DNA of 64,000 nucleotides from Paraburkholderia haematera (GCF_905220975.1 NZ_CAJNBK010000028.1:17381-81380), one strand, 5' to 3'. Shown: positions 1 through 8,089, counted from the stretch's first letter. A program made the numbers and translations. The notes: generated by a model from the letters alone, not told the origin.

Positions 1-142
1 GAACGAACTGGTCGACACGGGCCTCCCTGCCGACCGCGTCGACACTATCGGGAAAGGCAAGCGCGACCCCGTGGGCGACAACCGCACGGCCGCCGGCCGG
101 GCGCAGAACCGCCGTGCGGCGATTGTCGTTTCGACGCATTGA
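1..142 (+). CDS. OmpA-family outer-membrane protein, 3' end only
   Basis: Only the last 46 codons are in the window; the reading frame is open from base 2 to the TGA at 140-142. The tail contains IGKGKRDPVGDN followed by TAAGRAQNRRAAIVV, the standard end of the OmpA C-terminal peptidoglycan-binding domain (the NR..NRR region). The parent protein would anchor the outer membrane to peptidoglycan in the periplasm. The N-terminal barrel or lipoprotein part is outside the window, so the subtype cannot be named. Confidence 0.85.
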   Translation, partial: NELVDTGLPADRVDTIGKGKRDPVGDNRTAAGRAQNRRAAIVVSTH

Positions 143-270
143 GGCGGCGGCGGCAGGTTGCCTTTGCTCCTGAACTGGCAATCGGGTTGGCAGGGGATTG
201 TGTTCAAAACTCGCGCAGGACCCGAATAACCCAACCGCGTTCCAATAACCCAAATAGAAAAGGCCCCCAA

Positions 271-402
271 ATGAACTGCACCCCAAAAATTGGACACCCG
301 TCCAACGATTTGGGATGTTTTTTCATGAGCAAGTACAGCGCACAGTTCAAGCGTTCAGTTGTCAAAGACTATCTGTCTGGCATCCGCCGATGGGCTGAGT
401 GA
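271..402 (+). pseudogene. IS3-family insertion sequence left end with orfA stump
   Basis: The stretch begins with TGAACTGCACCCC at 272, a terminal sequence typical of some IS3-family elements. An ATG at 325 follows, and the product starts MSKYSAQFKRSVVKDYLSG, the usual N-terminus of an IS3 OrfA helix-turn-helix protein. Similarity stops at about 381, where the sequence runs into island DNA and a stop at 400-402. OrfB and the right end are absent. This is a truncated, non-mobile relic, probably cut when the adjacent integrase element arrived. Confidence 0.7.
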
Positions 403-410
403 TGGGCTGA

Positions 411-1546
411 AAATTAGCATTAACAGACAGGCTGGCAAAAGCACTGCGTCCCGGCGACAAACCGGTCTTTGATGGCAAGGTAACGGGGTTGCTGCTAATG
501 CCCACAAAAACGGGCTGCAAATGGACGCTGCGCTTTACCAGCCCGTTGACCGGCAAGCGGCGCGATGCGGGCCTCGGCACTTACCCAGAAACGTCGATCG
601 CAGACGCGCGCGAGAAGGCGCTTGCGATGCGCAAGATCCTCGACGGCGGCGATGATCCGATTGAGCAACGCAACCGGGAGCGCGAAGCCGCCGCGATCGC
701 CATAGCTGCGCTGACCTTCGCGAAAGCGACGCGCGAGCTTCACAAAGAACTGAAACCCGGCTGGAAGAACAAGAAGCGCGCCGCACAGTGGATCAGCACG
801 CTAGAGACCTACGTGTTTCCAAAGATCGGCAACAGGAAGCTCGACGCCGCCAGCGCATGCACGCCGTGATGCAATGGGCGTGGGCACACGGCCATATTAC
901 GGCGAACCCGGTTTCCGTTGTCGATCACATCCTGCCGAAACAGAACCCCAGAAAGGAACACCAACCCGCGATGCCTTGGCGCGACGTGCCCGCGTTCGTC
1001 AAGACACATATTGCGGGCTACCAGCAAGGCGACAGCACCCGCGCCGCCCTGTTGCTTCTGATTCTGACTGCAGCGCGCAGCGGCGAGATTCGCGGTGCGG
1101 TATGGGATGAATTCGATCTGAAGGCCGGAATCTGGACCATTCCAGGCGAGCGGATGAAAGCGAAAGAGCCTCACCGCGTCCCGCTATCCGCGCCCGCGCT
1201 CAAATTGGTGAAAGCACCGAAAGAACAGAAGCAGCACGAAACCCTCGTCTTTCCGTCATTGCGTGAGAAGGTCCTCAGCGACATGACGCTGACCGCGCTA
1301 CTGCAGCGGGTCAAGGCAAAGAGCGATACGCCGGGGCGCTTCGCGACGGCGCATGGTTTCCGTTCCAGTTTCCGCGATTGGGCCAGCGAACACGGTTATG
1401 CGTGTGACCTTGCCGAGCGGGCGCTCGCGCATACGGTCGCGAACAAGGTAGAAGCGGCCTATCACAGAACCGATCTGCTGGAACAGCGGCGGCCACTTAT
1501 GGAAGCGTGGGCAAGGCACGTCATAACCGCGTACTCGTCCAAATAG
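411..1546 (+). pseudogene. P4-type tyrosine integrase, start-less and internally deleted
   Basis: Reading from 411 gives KLALTDRLAKALRPGDKP, the conserved start of P4-like integrases, but the codon where ATG is expected is a TGA (408-410). The arm-binding N-terminal domain runs to GNRKLDA near 848. There the sequence jumps out of frame into RQRMHAVMQWAWAHGH, so about 30 codons of the core-binding domain seem lost. The catalytic half is intact in its own frame: Arg in TAARSGE, HGFRSSFRDWASE, LAHT and Tyr in AAYHRTD. It is very probably inactive. It marks the left side of an eroded integrative island whose right side is next to tRNA-Ser. Confidence 0.85.
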
Positions 1547-1577
1547 ACACCTGTACCGGACTGGAAAGACCGGTGAG

Positions 1578-1603
1578 GCCGACCCACGAAAGTCGGCTTT
1601 TTT
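1578..1603 (+). terminator. Intrinsic terminator after the integrase remnant
   Basis: GCCGAC and GTCGGC form a 6-bp stem with an 8-nt loop, followed directly by six T residues. It lies 30 nt past the integrase stop and faces the end of the convergent DUF4279 gene. Confidence 0.65.
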
Positions 1604-1627
1604 GTTGAAGCGCAAGCGGACAACAGG

Positions 1628-2068
1628 CTACCGATATTCGTCAATCTCGATTGTGCCGTCCAAGGACTCCATCATGGCGCGGATATTGGCGGGTACATCG
1701 GGCACGCGGTCGCCCGATGGGTTAAACCAGAAACAGGAGAATCGCACTTTCGCGCCAGCCTGTTGCAAGACCTCCCGAAGATCCTCACGGGGCAAGCCAA
1801 GGCGATTTACAAGGTATCGTAAATGCGGGGCCAGCAAATTACTTTGCACAGCAAGCTCACTGCTGACGCCCCATAGACCGGTTTTCCCCAAGGCCTTGCT
1901 GGCCTTGCCTGACGGCAGTGTAAACGACCGCCCTTTAACAATCGTTGAATCGGGCGATACCTGAAAATATCCAGTCCAGAATTCTGGCGATACCGTGTCC
2001 CCAGTTATCAGGAAAGACGCGTATGCTCCGGCGTCTGCGTCCGGGGCTGAAGATTGTTCATGGTGCAT
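1628..2068 (-). CDS. DUF4279-domain protein, possible immunity protein
   Basis: A 146-aa product. It fits the DUF4279 pattern: an early YASFLITGDTVSPEFWTGYF strand-turn, a central TGLWGVSSE motif, a Leu-rich helix (HLRYLVNRLGLPRE) and a late FSCFWFNPSG strand. I chose the ATG at 2068 because it overlaps the TGA of the upstream gene, which suggests translational coupling. The upstream product looks like the C-terminus of a secreted polymorphic toxin. I therefore infer an immunity role from context; DUF4279 has no firmly established biochemical role. It is the last gene of the eroded island and seems intact. Confidence 0.6.
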   Translation of the reverse strand: MHHEQSSAPDADAGAYASFLITGDTVSPEFWTGYFQVSPDSTIVKGRSFTLPSGKASKALGKTGLWGVSSELAVQSNLLAPHLRYLVNRLGLPREDLREVLQQAGAKVRFSCFWFNPSGDRVPDVPANIRAMMESLDGTIEIDEYR

Positions 2069-2336
2069 AGTCGTGAATACTGTCCTCAAAGATCCGCCCA
2101 TTGAATTCCACATCGCCATTATCGTGAAAGATGCTGTTATCAGCCGGTCCAAGGCCGTTGGCATCCTTGAACTTGTGCAACATCGTTCCGAACGTTTTGT
2201 AATCGTATCCAAGCATCTTTGCAGCAAACTTAGGGCTGTTAGTAGAAGCGGCCAGTTCCAGAGTGTCTCCGCTTACCGTGTCTGCGGTGTACTCGAAAGG
2301 CCGCGCATCGCCGAGCGGTGTAGACGTATACGCCAT
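2058..2336 (-). CDS. Orphan polymorphic-toxin-like C-terminal domain
   Basis: The frame encodes TPLGDARPFEYTADTVSGD followed by a compact domain with KFAAKMLGYD and NGLGPADN, then FHDNGDVEFNG and a final HDYAP. This architecture resembles C-terminal toxin domains of Rhs, CdiA or PAAR-type effectors; that is recognition of style, and I cannot name the toxin family. No delivery domain is present, and the N-terminus runs into an out-of-frame DUF927-like stump near 2335. The ATG at 2336 is therefore only the first usable start, with no clear ribosome-binding site. It overlaps the DUF4279 gene, the expected place for immunity. Confidence 0.4.
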   Translation of the reverse strand: MAYTSTPLGDARPFEYTADTVSGDTLELAASTNSPKFAAKMLGYDYKTFGTMLHKFKDANGLGPADNSIFHDNGDVEFNGRIFEDSIHDYAP

Positions 2337-2580
2337 CATCGTCCTTGAAGAACACGCCAAGATCACTCACAACGAAACCAGCCGGCGGACGCACGGCCGC
2401 GCGTGCTGGAACCTCGCCGTTCCTATTCGCTTCCGTGTTGTTTGTGCTCTTGTTCATCGCCTTCTGGCGGCGCGCTTCAGTATACGAAGGCAGTTCGCCG
2501 CGCAAGCGCATCCAGAATTCCGCGCGCGCGGCTTCAATGGCTTCGGCGTCGTCCGGTTGCCCTTCCTGTCGTGCGGACAC
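2239..2580 (-). pseudogene. DUF927-like island gene, truncated
   Basis: Starting from the GTG at 2580, two bases after the alpA stop, the frame encodes a short linker with PSYTEARRQKAMNKS and then PPAGFVVSDLGVFFKDDDGVYVY. FxVxDxGVFF followed by an acidic stretch is typical of the start of the DUF927 domain found in P4-like islands. Similarity ends near 2330, where the neighbouring frame takes over with toxin-like sequence. The tail to the stop at 2239 is out-of-frame noise. A deletion has fused the island helicase-type gene to a foreign C-terminus. Confidence 0.5.
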
Positions 2581-2582
2581 CG

Positions 2583-2818
2583 CTACACCTTCGCGCGATA
2601 GCCTGCCGGATCGGCGAGAAAGTGCTCTATTCCGCCCACACGCCAGCCGACAGAACGCCCCCATGTGGCCCGAGGGGAATCGGCGCTGGAAAGGTACCGT
2701 CCTTGATGCGTTGATAGATGGTTGAACGCGAAAGATCGCAGCAGGATGAGAAGGTCTTGAGCGTTCCAGCGCAGCGGGGGAAATCCCGTGAAGTGCGGGT
2801 CGAATGCCAGTCATCCAT
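2583..2818 (-). pseudogene. AlpA-family excisionase/regulator, frameshifted
   Basis: From the ATG at 2818 the frame encodes an AlpA-type winged helix: FSSCCDLSRSTIYQRIKDGT followed by FPAPIPLGP. The frame breaks at a run of five G near 2661. The expected continuation, SVGWRVGGIEHFLADP, lies one frame over and ends at the TAG at 2583-2585. With one base removed, the product would be about 78 aa, normal for AlpA. AlpA proteins activate integrase or excise P4-like islands. The break may be natural decay or a homopolymer error. Confidence 0.65.
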
Positions 2819-2875
2819 TAGCGCCTGACGCGAGGGAGACAACAGCATTAGCAAAAGTGCGCTGCGGAATTCAAC

Positions 2876-2905
2876 CCGATGATGGGCCATTTGATGGGCC
2901 AGCAG
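2876..2905. repeat. Direct repeats at the right edge of the island
   Basis: GATGGGCCA occurs twice within 22 bases here. The left edge of the island (388-410) carries GATGGGCTG twice with similar spacing. Short repeated motifs at both ends suggest arm-type integrase binding sites. I found no second copy of the tRNA 3' end at the left edge, so attachment-site boundaries cannot be drawn. Confidence 0.35.
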
Positions 2906-2909
2906 AAAA

Positions 2910-2945
2910 AAAACCCCGTAAGCGATTTAACTTACGGGGTTTTTC
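2910..2945 (-). terminator. Terminator downstream of tRNA-Ser
   Basis: CCCCGTAAG and CTTACGGGG form a 9-bp stem around a 7-nt loop, with A-tract and T-tract on the two sides. It can therefore stop transcription in both directions. It lies just downstream of the minus-strand tRNA. Confidence 0.75.
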
Positions 2946-2954
2946 ATTCATTTC

Positions 2955-3045
2955 TGGCGGAGAGACGGGGATTCGAACCCCGGATAGGTTATTAACCTAT
3001 ACACGCTTTCCAGGCGTGCGACTTAAACCGCTCATCCATCTCTCC
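2955..3045 (-). tRNA. tRNA-Ser (anticodon GGA)
   Basis: The minus strand starts GGAGAGATGG and ends CTCTCCGCCA, giving a paired acceptor stem and encoded CCA. The anticodon arm reads CCTGGAAAG, anticodon GGA. A long variable arm (TATAGGTTAATAACCTAT) marks it as a class II serine tRNA, and GGTTCGAATCC is the T arm. Length is 91 nt. The neighbouring P4-type integrase remnant fits the common use of serine tRNAs as integration targets. Confidence 0.97.
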
Positions 3046-3105
3046 GGCGGGGAGCCGAATTATAGCAAACTTCGCGCCCTGCGCCACACCCATGCGCAAA
3101 CCCGC

Positions 3106-5124
3106 CTAAGGATGCCGGATGTAGTCCACCAGCGCCCTCGTATACGCATCCGGTTTCCGGTCGATCAGACTCACCCCGATCGCCACCAGAAACCCCGCCG
3201 GCACACCGAACACGCCTGAGCTGATCGGCTCGATCCCAAACCACCGCGCGCCCGCGAAGCCCGTGATCTGCGTGAAGAACGGATACGTCGACACGATGTA
3301 GTAAATGCACACCACCAGCCCCGCCACCATGCCCGCCACCGCCCCAAGCCGCGTGGTGCGCTTCCAGAACACGCCCAGCACCAGCACCGGAAACAGGCTC
3401 GAAGCCGCCAGCGAAAACGCCGCCCCTACCAGAAACAGAATATTCCCCGTATTGAGCGAGGCCACATACGACGCGAACAGCGCCACCCCCAACAGCAAAA
3501 TCTTCGAGATCGTGACGCGCCGCTGGCTCGATGCCGCCGGATCGACCATGTGATAGTAGACGTCGTGCGATAACGCGTTGGCGATCGTCAGCAGCAAACC
3601 ATCCGCCGTCGAGAGCGCCGCGGCCAGCGCGCCCGCCGCGATCAGCCCGGACATCACGTACGGCAGCCCCGCAATCTCGGGCGCGGCGAGCACCACCATA
3701 TCCGGCTGCATCTGAATCTCACTCCAGCGCACAATGCCGTCGCCATTCGTATCGGCAAGACTGATCAGACTCGGCTCGACCTTGCGCCACTGCGTGAGCC
3801 ACTGCGGCAAATCAGCAAAGTGATGGCCGACCAGGTTGGTCAATATCTCATACTTGATGAGCACGGCCAGCACGGGTACGGTCAGATAGAACAGCGCGAC
3901 GAAAAACAACGTCCAGCCGACCGAGCGTCGAGCGGAAGCCACCGAGGTCGTCGTGTTGTAGCGTGTCAGGATGTGCGGCAGGCTCGCCGTGCCAAGCGAC
4001 AGGCACAGCAGCAACGACAGGAAATTGCGTTCGTGGGTGCGCCGGTCTTCCTCGCTTGTGACGGGAAACGGTTCGTGCATCGGCACCGGCGCGGCCGCGC
4101 GCATCAGCATCTCGTCGCGGCGTTGGGTCCAGACGATCTGCGCGGCGGCAGCGTCGCGTGGAAACTGTTCCAGCGCGCGCTCACGCTCCTTGATCTCTCG
4201 CAGCGGGCCATTGTGACGCCGCAAGTCCGCGACTTCCTGCGTGAGGCGCAGCTTCTCGTCAACGAACGATTGCGGCAGCGAATCGAGCCGGATCTGCATC
4301 AACCCGGCGCGCCGCCGATAGTCATCGCGTACGGTCTGCTCGAGCGGCGCCTCGCGCACCTGCTTTTCCAGGCTTTCGACGCGTTCCATCAAGCGGCCGT
4401 AGTTGAACTGCGGCACCCAGCCGAGGCCATCCTTATGCGCGATCATCGACACGGGAATCAGAATCGCCGCGATCAGGATGATGTATTGCGCGACCTGGGT
4501 CCACGTCACGGCACGCATGCCACCCAGAAACGAGCACACGAGAATGCCGGCAAGCCCACAGAAAATGCCGACCGCGAAATCCACGCCGATAAAACGCGTC
4601 GCAATCAGGCCGACGCCCTGAATCTGCGCGACCAGATAGACGAAGGAACACAGGACGGCCGCTAACGCAGCGAGTCCACGCACCGCGTTGCTCGAAAAAC
4701 GCGTGCCGAGAAAATCGGGAATGGTGTAGCGTGCGAGCTTGCGCACGTATGGCGCGAGCAGAAATGCGACGAGGCAATAGCCGCCGGTCCAACCCATCAG
4801 GTACGCGAGACCGTCATATCCGGTTGCATAGATCGATCCGGCGAGACCGATGAACGATGCCGCGGAGAGCCAGTCGGCCGCAGTCGCCATGCCGTTGAAG
4901 AAGGACGGCACGCGCCGCCCGGCTACGTAATATTCGACCAGGTCAGACGTGCGCGACAGCAAGCCGATCACCGCATACACCGCGATCGGCACGAACAGGA
5001 ACACGTAGCCGATCCACACGCCGGGGCCGGTGGTTCGCTCGATCCGCCACATCACGTAGATGAATAGCAGGAAGCCAAGCGTATAGAACGCGTATGAGCG
5101 GATTAGCCGGTTCGTGAGCTTCAT
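3106..5124 (-). CDS. Sodium:solute symporter, VC_2705/acetate-type
   Basis: A 672-aa inner-membrane symporter of the SSS family, related to the cation/acetate permease ActP. The core signature GTASLPHILTRY follows many hydrophobic helices, with an NGMATAADWLSAASFIGLAG helix early. Two features are unusual. A charged coiled-coil-like insert of about 130 residues (approximately 244-372) separates two membrane blocks. A loop at residues 458-469 reads D-T-N-G-D-G-I-V-R-W-S-E, a canonical EF-hand. The start at 5124 lies four bases past the DUF4212 stop. Pairing with DUF4212 and proximity to acs suggest uptake of acetate or another small monocarboxylate for activation to acyl-CoA. Confidence 0.88.
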   Translation of the reverse strand: MKLTNRLIRSYAFYTLGFLLFIYVMWRIERTTGPGVWIGYVFLFVPIAVYAVIGLLSRTSDLVEYYVAGRRVPSFFNGMATAADWLSAASFIGLAGSIYATGYDGLAYLMGWTGGYCLVAFLLAPYVRKLARYTIPDFLGTRFSSNAVRGLAALAAVLCSFVYLVAQIQGVGLIATRFIGVDFAVGIFCGLAGILVCSFLGGMRAVTWTQVAQYIILIAAILIPVSMIAHKDGLGWVPQFNYGRLMERVESLEKQVREAPLEQTVRDDYRRRAGLMQIRLDSLPQSFVDEKLRLTQEVADLRRHNGPLREIKERERALEQFPRDAAAAQIVWTQRRDEMLMRAAAPVPMHEPFPVTSEEDRRTHERNFLSLLLCLSLGTASLPHILTRYNTTTSVASARRSVGWTLFFVALFYLTVPVLAVLIKYEILTNLVGHHFADLPQWLTQWRKVEPSLISLADTNGDGIVRWSEIQMQPDMVVLAAPEIAGLPYVMSGLIAAGALAAALSTADGLLLTIANALSHDVYYHMVDPAASSQRRVTISKILLLGVALFASYVASLNTGNILFLVGAAFSLAASSLFPVLVLGVFWKRTTRLGAVAGMVAGLVVCIYYIVSTYPFFTQITGFAGARWFGIEPISSGVFGVPAGFLVAIGVSLIDRKPDAYTRALVDYIRHP

Positions 5125-5128
5125 CGGC

Positions 5129-5503
5129 TCAGCTTCCGTGCACAGTGGGCGCGCCGGAATCGACACTGGCACTGGCATCGGCATCGAAAGCGCGCTGCAG
5201 CCGGCGGTCGGCGCGCTGCATCAGCACGATATAAACGACGATCAACGCGACGTAGATCAGAATCGCCCCTTGCGCACCGAAGTAGAACGGCAATCTGAAG
5301 CCACCGAAGCGCACCTGCTCCAAGGCCGGCGCCACCAGCGGTAAGCCGAACGACACAACGAAACCCACCGTCATCAACGTCGCGATCAACGCGAGATTGA
5401 AGCGCCAGTACTTCTGATGCGCGCGCGCCATCGCTGCCGAGACCGCCGGGGGTTCGGGCGCGGGGTTGAGCGTAGCGTGAGAGGTGGGGTGCGGCGCGGC
5501 CAT
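5129..5503 (-). CDS. DUF4212 small subunit of the symporter
   Basis: A 124-aa protein with two membrane helices (residues about 37-58 and 76-96) and short polar ends. HQKYWRFNLALIATLM matches the DUF4212 start, in which a tryptophan-containing amphipathic segment precedes the first helix. DUF4212 genes almost always sit directly upstream of VC_2705-type symporters, as here, and probably act as an accessory subunit. I chose the ATG at 5503 because the family usually has a short cytoplasmic tail; the ATG at 5518 is possible but overlaps the palindrome at 5519-5562. Confidence 0.85.
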   Translation of the reverse strand: MAAPHPTSHATLNPAPEPPAVSAAMARAHQKYWRFNLALIATLMTVGFVVSFGLPLVAPALEQVRFGGFRLPFYFGAQGAILIYVALIVVYIVLMQRADRRLQRAFDADASASVDSGAPTVHGS

Positions 5504-5518
5504 GCGCCTGTGTATCAA

Positions 5519-5562
5519 AAAGCCACCGGGCAGGCAATCGGGATTGTCCGCGCGGTGGCTTT
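5519..5562. repeat. 44-bp imperfect palindrome, copy 1
   Basis: The stretch starts AAAGCCACCGGGCAGGCAAT and ends CGCGGTGGCTTT, forming a long GC-rich stem with a T-tract on each strand. It is a diverged copy of the perfect palindrome at 7957-8000. Together the copies bracket the CNF-like gene. It can act as a terminator for that gene (minus strand), although it lies immediately before DUF4212. Confidence 0.75.
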
Positions 5563-5614
5563 AACAACACGCGATGTCAATACTGGCACCTCGCGCCTTA
5601 TCAACAACGCTATC

Positions 5615-7708
5615 TCACTCCCCTGGCTTGTATTCGTACGTTTTTGCCTCCGTGTACGTATATTCTCCACCTTGACGGGACTTCGGCCCCGGTAGCTCGA
5701 CTTCGCCCTTTTCCGCCAGCACACGCACAGTAACTACACCTTGTTTATCTTTGCGTATCACAGCTTCCGCCGTACCCAACTGCCCTACTTCCTGGTTTGA
5801 AATGTGGTAGTCGAAAGCGTACGTGCCATGATTTATCGCCCCTTGGTACTCGGTAATGCGTGCGTCAACAGGTTGGGGATCCGACGGCTTCAAAAAATTT
5901 CCACTCGCTGCCGGCACCTCATATTTCCCGTTGTAAACAATGACGGAAAACGGGTACTTATTGCCAACATGGACGAGGTCATTGTTATTGCCCTCATAGT
6001 TATGAGTATCCACGGACGTCTCAGTCTTCAACCTATTGCTTGCATATCGAATGGCGTTTGCGCCGTCATGCGATGTAGTCCAGCGTTCATTCCCCTCGCC
6101 GTAGGTTCCTGCATGATAGGCATAGAAATGGCCCGTATCCGACGCGAACATCATTGTGCAGCCACTCAGCGAGCCTCCGGTTACAACAACGGTCTGGCCG
6201 GGTTTCAGATTCTCATACGGGATTCTGATCGCACCGACGCCATTCCGACCGTTGGCTAGTTCGATGACACTCACATCTTTGGAAAGCCGCTTCCTCGAGG
6301 GTCCCCAGTGCTCCCCCAGACGGACCTTACTGTGGCTTTCCTCCGAGGTAACTTGTGAGCCGTTTCCTACCGTCAAGACGTCCTGTCGTACATGGGAGCG
6401 GAGATCCTTGGCCGACTGGGCTTGCCTCGTATCGATTCCGTAGGTCATCCCACCCTCTCCATCCTTCCGATAAAAATCGAAATTGACTGGGAACTCATGG
6501 ATTCTCCGGCCTTCTTCCGCCGAATTGGCAGGAGGCTCGACGTTAAACGGTCCTTTTCCGATTAGCCGTTCCACATGACCATTGCTTACCGAAGTCTTTC
6601 TCAACCTGGAAAGCGCCTTCCGCACGACGCCGCCTACCCCTTTCGTGGGCTGTGTGCCAGTTGGCGGCTCCAACGGTCGCCGCGGTATCGCCCCGGTCGT
6701 TCCTTGAGTTCTCCACCGGGGATCCGGATTTCCACCACTGGAGGGCTCGGCGGACGGTTGCCTCTCGTGCGGACCTCGCGTACCAGAAGCCCCACTGGTC
6801 TGCGGCTCTTTTGGCAAACGGGGCGGCCGCGTCGGACTCAAAGGATAGGCGATCCGACCGTCGTCGAAGCGGGTAGGCGGATTGAAGTTCCTGGTCGGTG
6901 CATTGGTTTGACGCGACCGGCTGGGGTTATTTCCTGACATAGGGTCACGAACATTAGTAGCCGACTGCATTGCATCTACCATAGTCTCTGGCGTTAGAGG
7001 TTTGCCCAAACCTGCGTTTTTAATTACGTCCAACGTGGAGCCCGTCACGACCATCACTCGCCCCTGAGGGGCCATCGAATAAGCGGCGTCGATAAATTGA
7101 ACATATCGATCAATTTCTTGCCCTTCCTCCCCTGATATGGGGCGCCCCTCGTTCATCTTCAGGTAGGTATCCGTTGCACTTCTCGCAAATGAAGAGAATG
7201 GCTTCCTTAACGCGTCTACGAAAATGTTAGCCCCTTCCTCGAACGTGTAGTCCCTCTTGATCTGGATGCCGCCAATATACTGCACGCGAGGGCCATCTTC
7301 CTTCTTGGTCGTGGGACCGGGCGTGGTCGTTTCAGTGCCGCTGGGATTATCCGAAACGCGCCGCATAGCGGTCGGCTCCCCACCGTTTGCCTTCCGCGGA
7401 AACAAGGGATCACTGCGCAACTCGTCGTACGCCGCCAATGCCGAACGGTCAACGTCAGAAAGCGTACCGCCTTCGCGTTGCCTTTGCTCAATCTCGTGAA
7501 CATGATTCTCGAAGCCCTGGAGACGCGTCCAGACGACGTCCGGGTCGACAATCGGCAGCGACAATCTGTTCTGCAACGGCTTGATTGGGATAGATGCGTC
7601 CTGTGTTTGAGGCGCAGCCGAACCAGCGTGCGTCTGATCTGAACGATTATCTGTAGATGCCGAAGCACCCTGATCGTAACCCGATACATATTGGCTATTT
7701 ACTCGCAT
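5615..7708 (-). CDS. Putative secreted toxin/effector with CNF1-like deamidase C-terminus
   Basis: A 697-aa protein with no signal peptide and no membrane helix. The ATG at 7708 is supported by GGAGG eight bases upstream. Residues 1-150 are polar and variable; 260-370 are Pro/Ser/Thr/Gly-rich and probably disordered. About 480-600 holds VVVTGGSLSGCTMMFASDTG, then HFYAYHAG and TTSHDGANAIRYA. The LSGC cysteine (C517) and the histidine 15 residues later (H532) reproduce the motif and spacing of CNF1 (C866, H881), a Rho-GTPase glutamine deamidase; BLF1 of B. pseudomallei also uses LSGC. The N-terminal CNF domains are absent, so delivery must differ, plausibly by the T3SS 8 kb away. Lower GC than its neighbours suggests transfer. 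Confidence 0.7.
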   Translation of the reverse strand: MRVNSQYVSGYDQGASASTDNRSDQTHAGSAAPQTQDASIPIKPLQNRLSLPIVDPDVVWTRLQGFENHVHEIEQRQREGGTLSDVDRSALAAYDELRSDPLFPRKANGGEPTAMRRVSDNPSGTETTTPGPTTKKEDGPRVQYIGGIQIKRDYTFEEGANIFVDALRKPFSSFARSATDTYLKMNEGRPISGEEGQEIDRYVQFIDAAYSMAPQGRVMVVTGSTLDVIKNAGLGKPLTPETMVDAMQSATNVRDPMSGNNPSRSRQTNAPTRNFNPPTRFDDGRIAYPLSPTRPPRLPKEPQTSGASGTRGPHERQPSAEPSSGGNPDPRWRTQGTTGAIPRRPLEPPTGTQPTKGVGGVVRKALSRLRKTSVSNGHVERLIGKGPFNVEPPANSAEEGRRIHEFPVNFDFYRKDGEGGMTYGIDTRQAQSAKDLRSHVRQDVLTVGNGSQVTSEESHSKVRLGEHWGPSRKRLSKDVSVIELANGRNGVGAIRIPYENLKPGQTVVVTGGSLSGCTMMFASDTGHFYAYHAGTYGEGNERWTTSHDGANAIRYASNRLKTETSVDTHNYEGNNNDLVHVGNKYPFSVIVYNGKYEVPAASGNFLKPSDPQPVDARITEYQGAINHGTYAFDYHISNQEVGQLGTAEAVIRKDKQGVVTVRVLAEKGEVELPGPKSRQGGEYTYTEAKTYEYKPGE

Positions 7709-7853
7709 GACCACGCCTCCAAAAATGAGCGCCAAACTCGCGCACCAGATGTCCGAAGTACTCGTTCACTCACTTGAAATGTCCAGATATTTCAAGGTGA
7801 CTTATAGCGCTCCGTTCTCGGTGCGTGGTATGCACAATGTAGTGGGGCGGGTG

Positions 7854-7940
7854 CAGAGGATCTGTGCGGCGGCGGCATCGCGTGGAAACTGTTCCAGCGC
7901 CCTCTCCTGCTCCTTGATGTCGCGATGGGGGCCAGCGTGG
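7854..7940 (-). pseudogene. Duplicated fragment of the symporter gene
   Basis: This segment aligns with bases 4129-4215 inside the symporter gene, with most positions identical. The minus strand encodes HRDIKEQERALEQFPRDAAA, against REIKERERALEQFPRDAAA in the gene. It has no start, no partner and no function. It shows that part of the symporter locus was duplicated and mostly lost when the CNF-like gene entered. The rest of the 7709-8089 gap holds the palindrome at 7957-8000 and nothing else I recognise. Confidence 0.8.
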
Positions 7941-7956
7941 CGGAGCCAATTAGCAA

Positions 7957-8000
7957 AAAGCCCCCGGGCGGACAATCGCGATTGTCCGCCCGGGGGCTTT
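7957..8000. terminator. 44-bp perfect palindrome, copy 2 (acs terminator)
   Basis: Bases 7957-7978 are the exact reverse complement of 7979-8000, starting AAAGCCCCCGGGCGG. The T-tract on the minus strand makes it a strong terminator 90 nt downstream of acs. It is the well-kept sibling of 5519-5562. Confidence 0.85.
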
Positions 8001-8089
8001 AGCAGCCGAATCCACGTGGTCGATACCTGGGTCCGGTCAAGGGCACGTCGTTCGACATGCTCCTGCGACAAACCCAGGCAAACCCAAGC

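Noticed and set aside
388..430. Left attachment site as a copy of the tRNA-Ser 3' end
   Set aside because: No stretch matching the tRNA 3' end occurs near the integrase; only short GATGGGC repeats are shared.
3820..4665. Long plus-strand open frame opposite the symporter
   Set aside because: It mirrors the minus-strand gene in a high-GC region, has no domain and no ribosome-binding site. Similar antisense frames opposite acs, sctN, sctV, fumA, uvrB and dnaE2 were rejected for the same reason.
7957..8000. Palindrome pair as transposon ends
   Set aside because: Each copy is itself a complete palindrome with terminator features, there is no transposase, and no target duplication is visible. 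A duplicated terminator explains it better.
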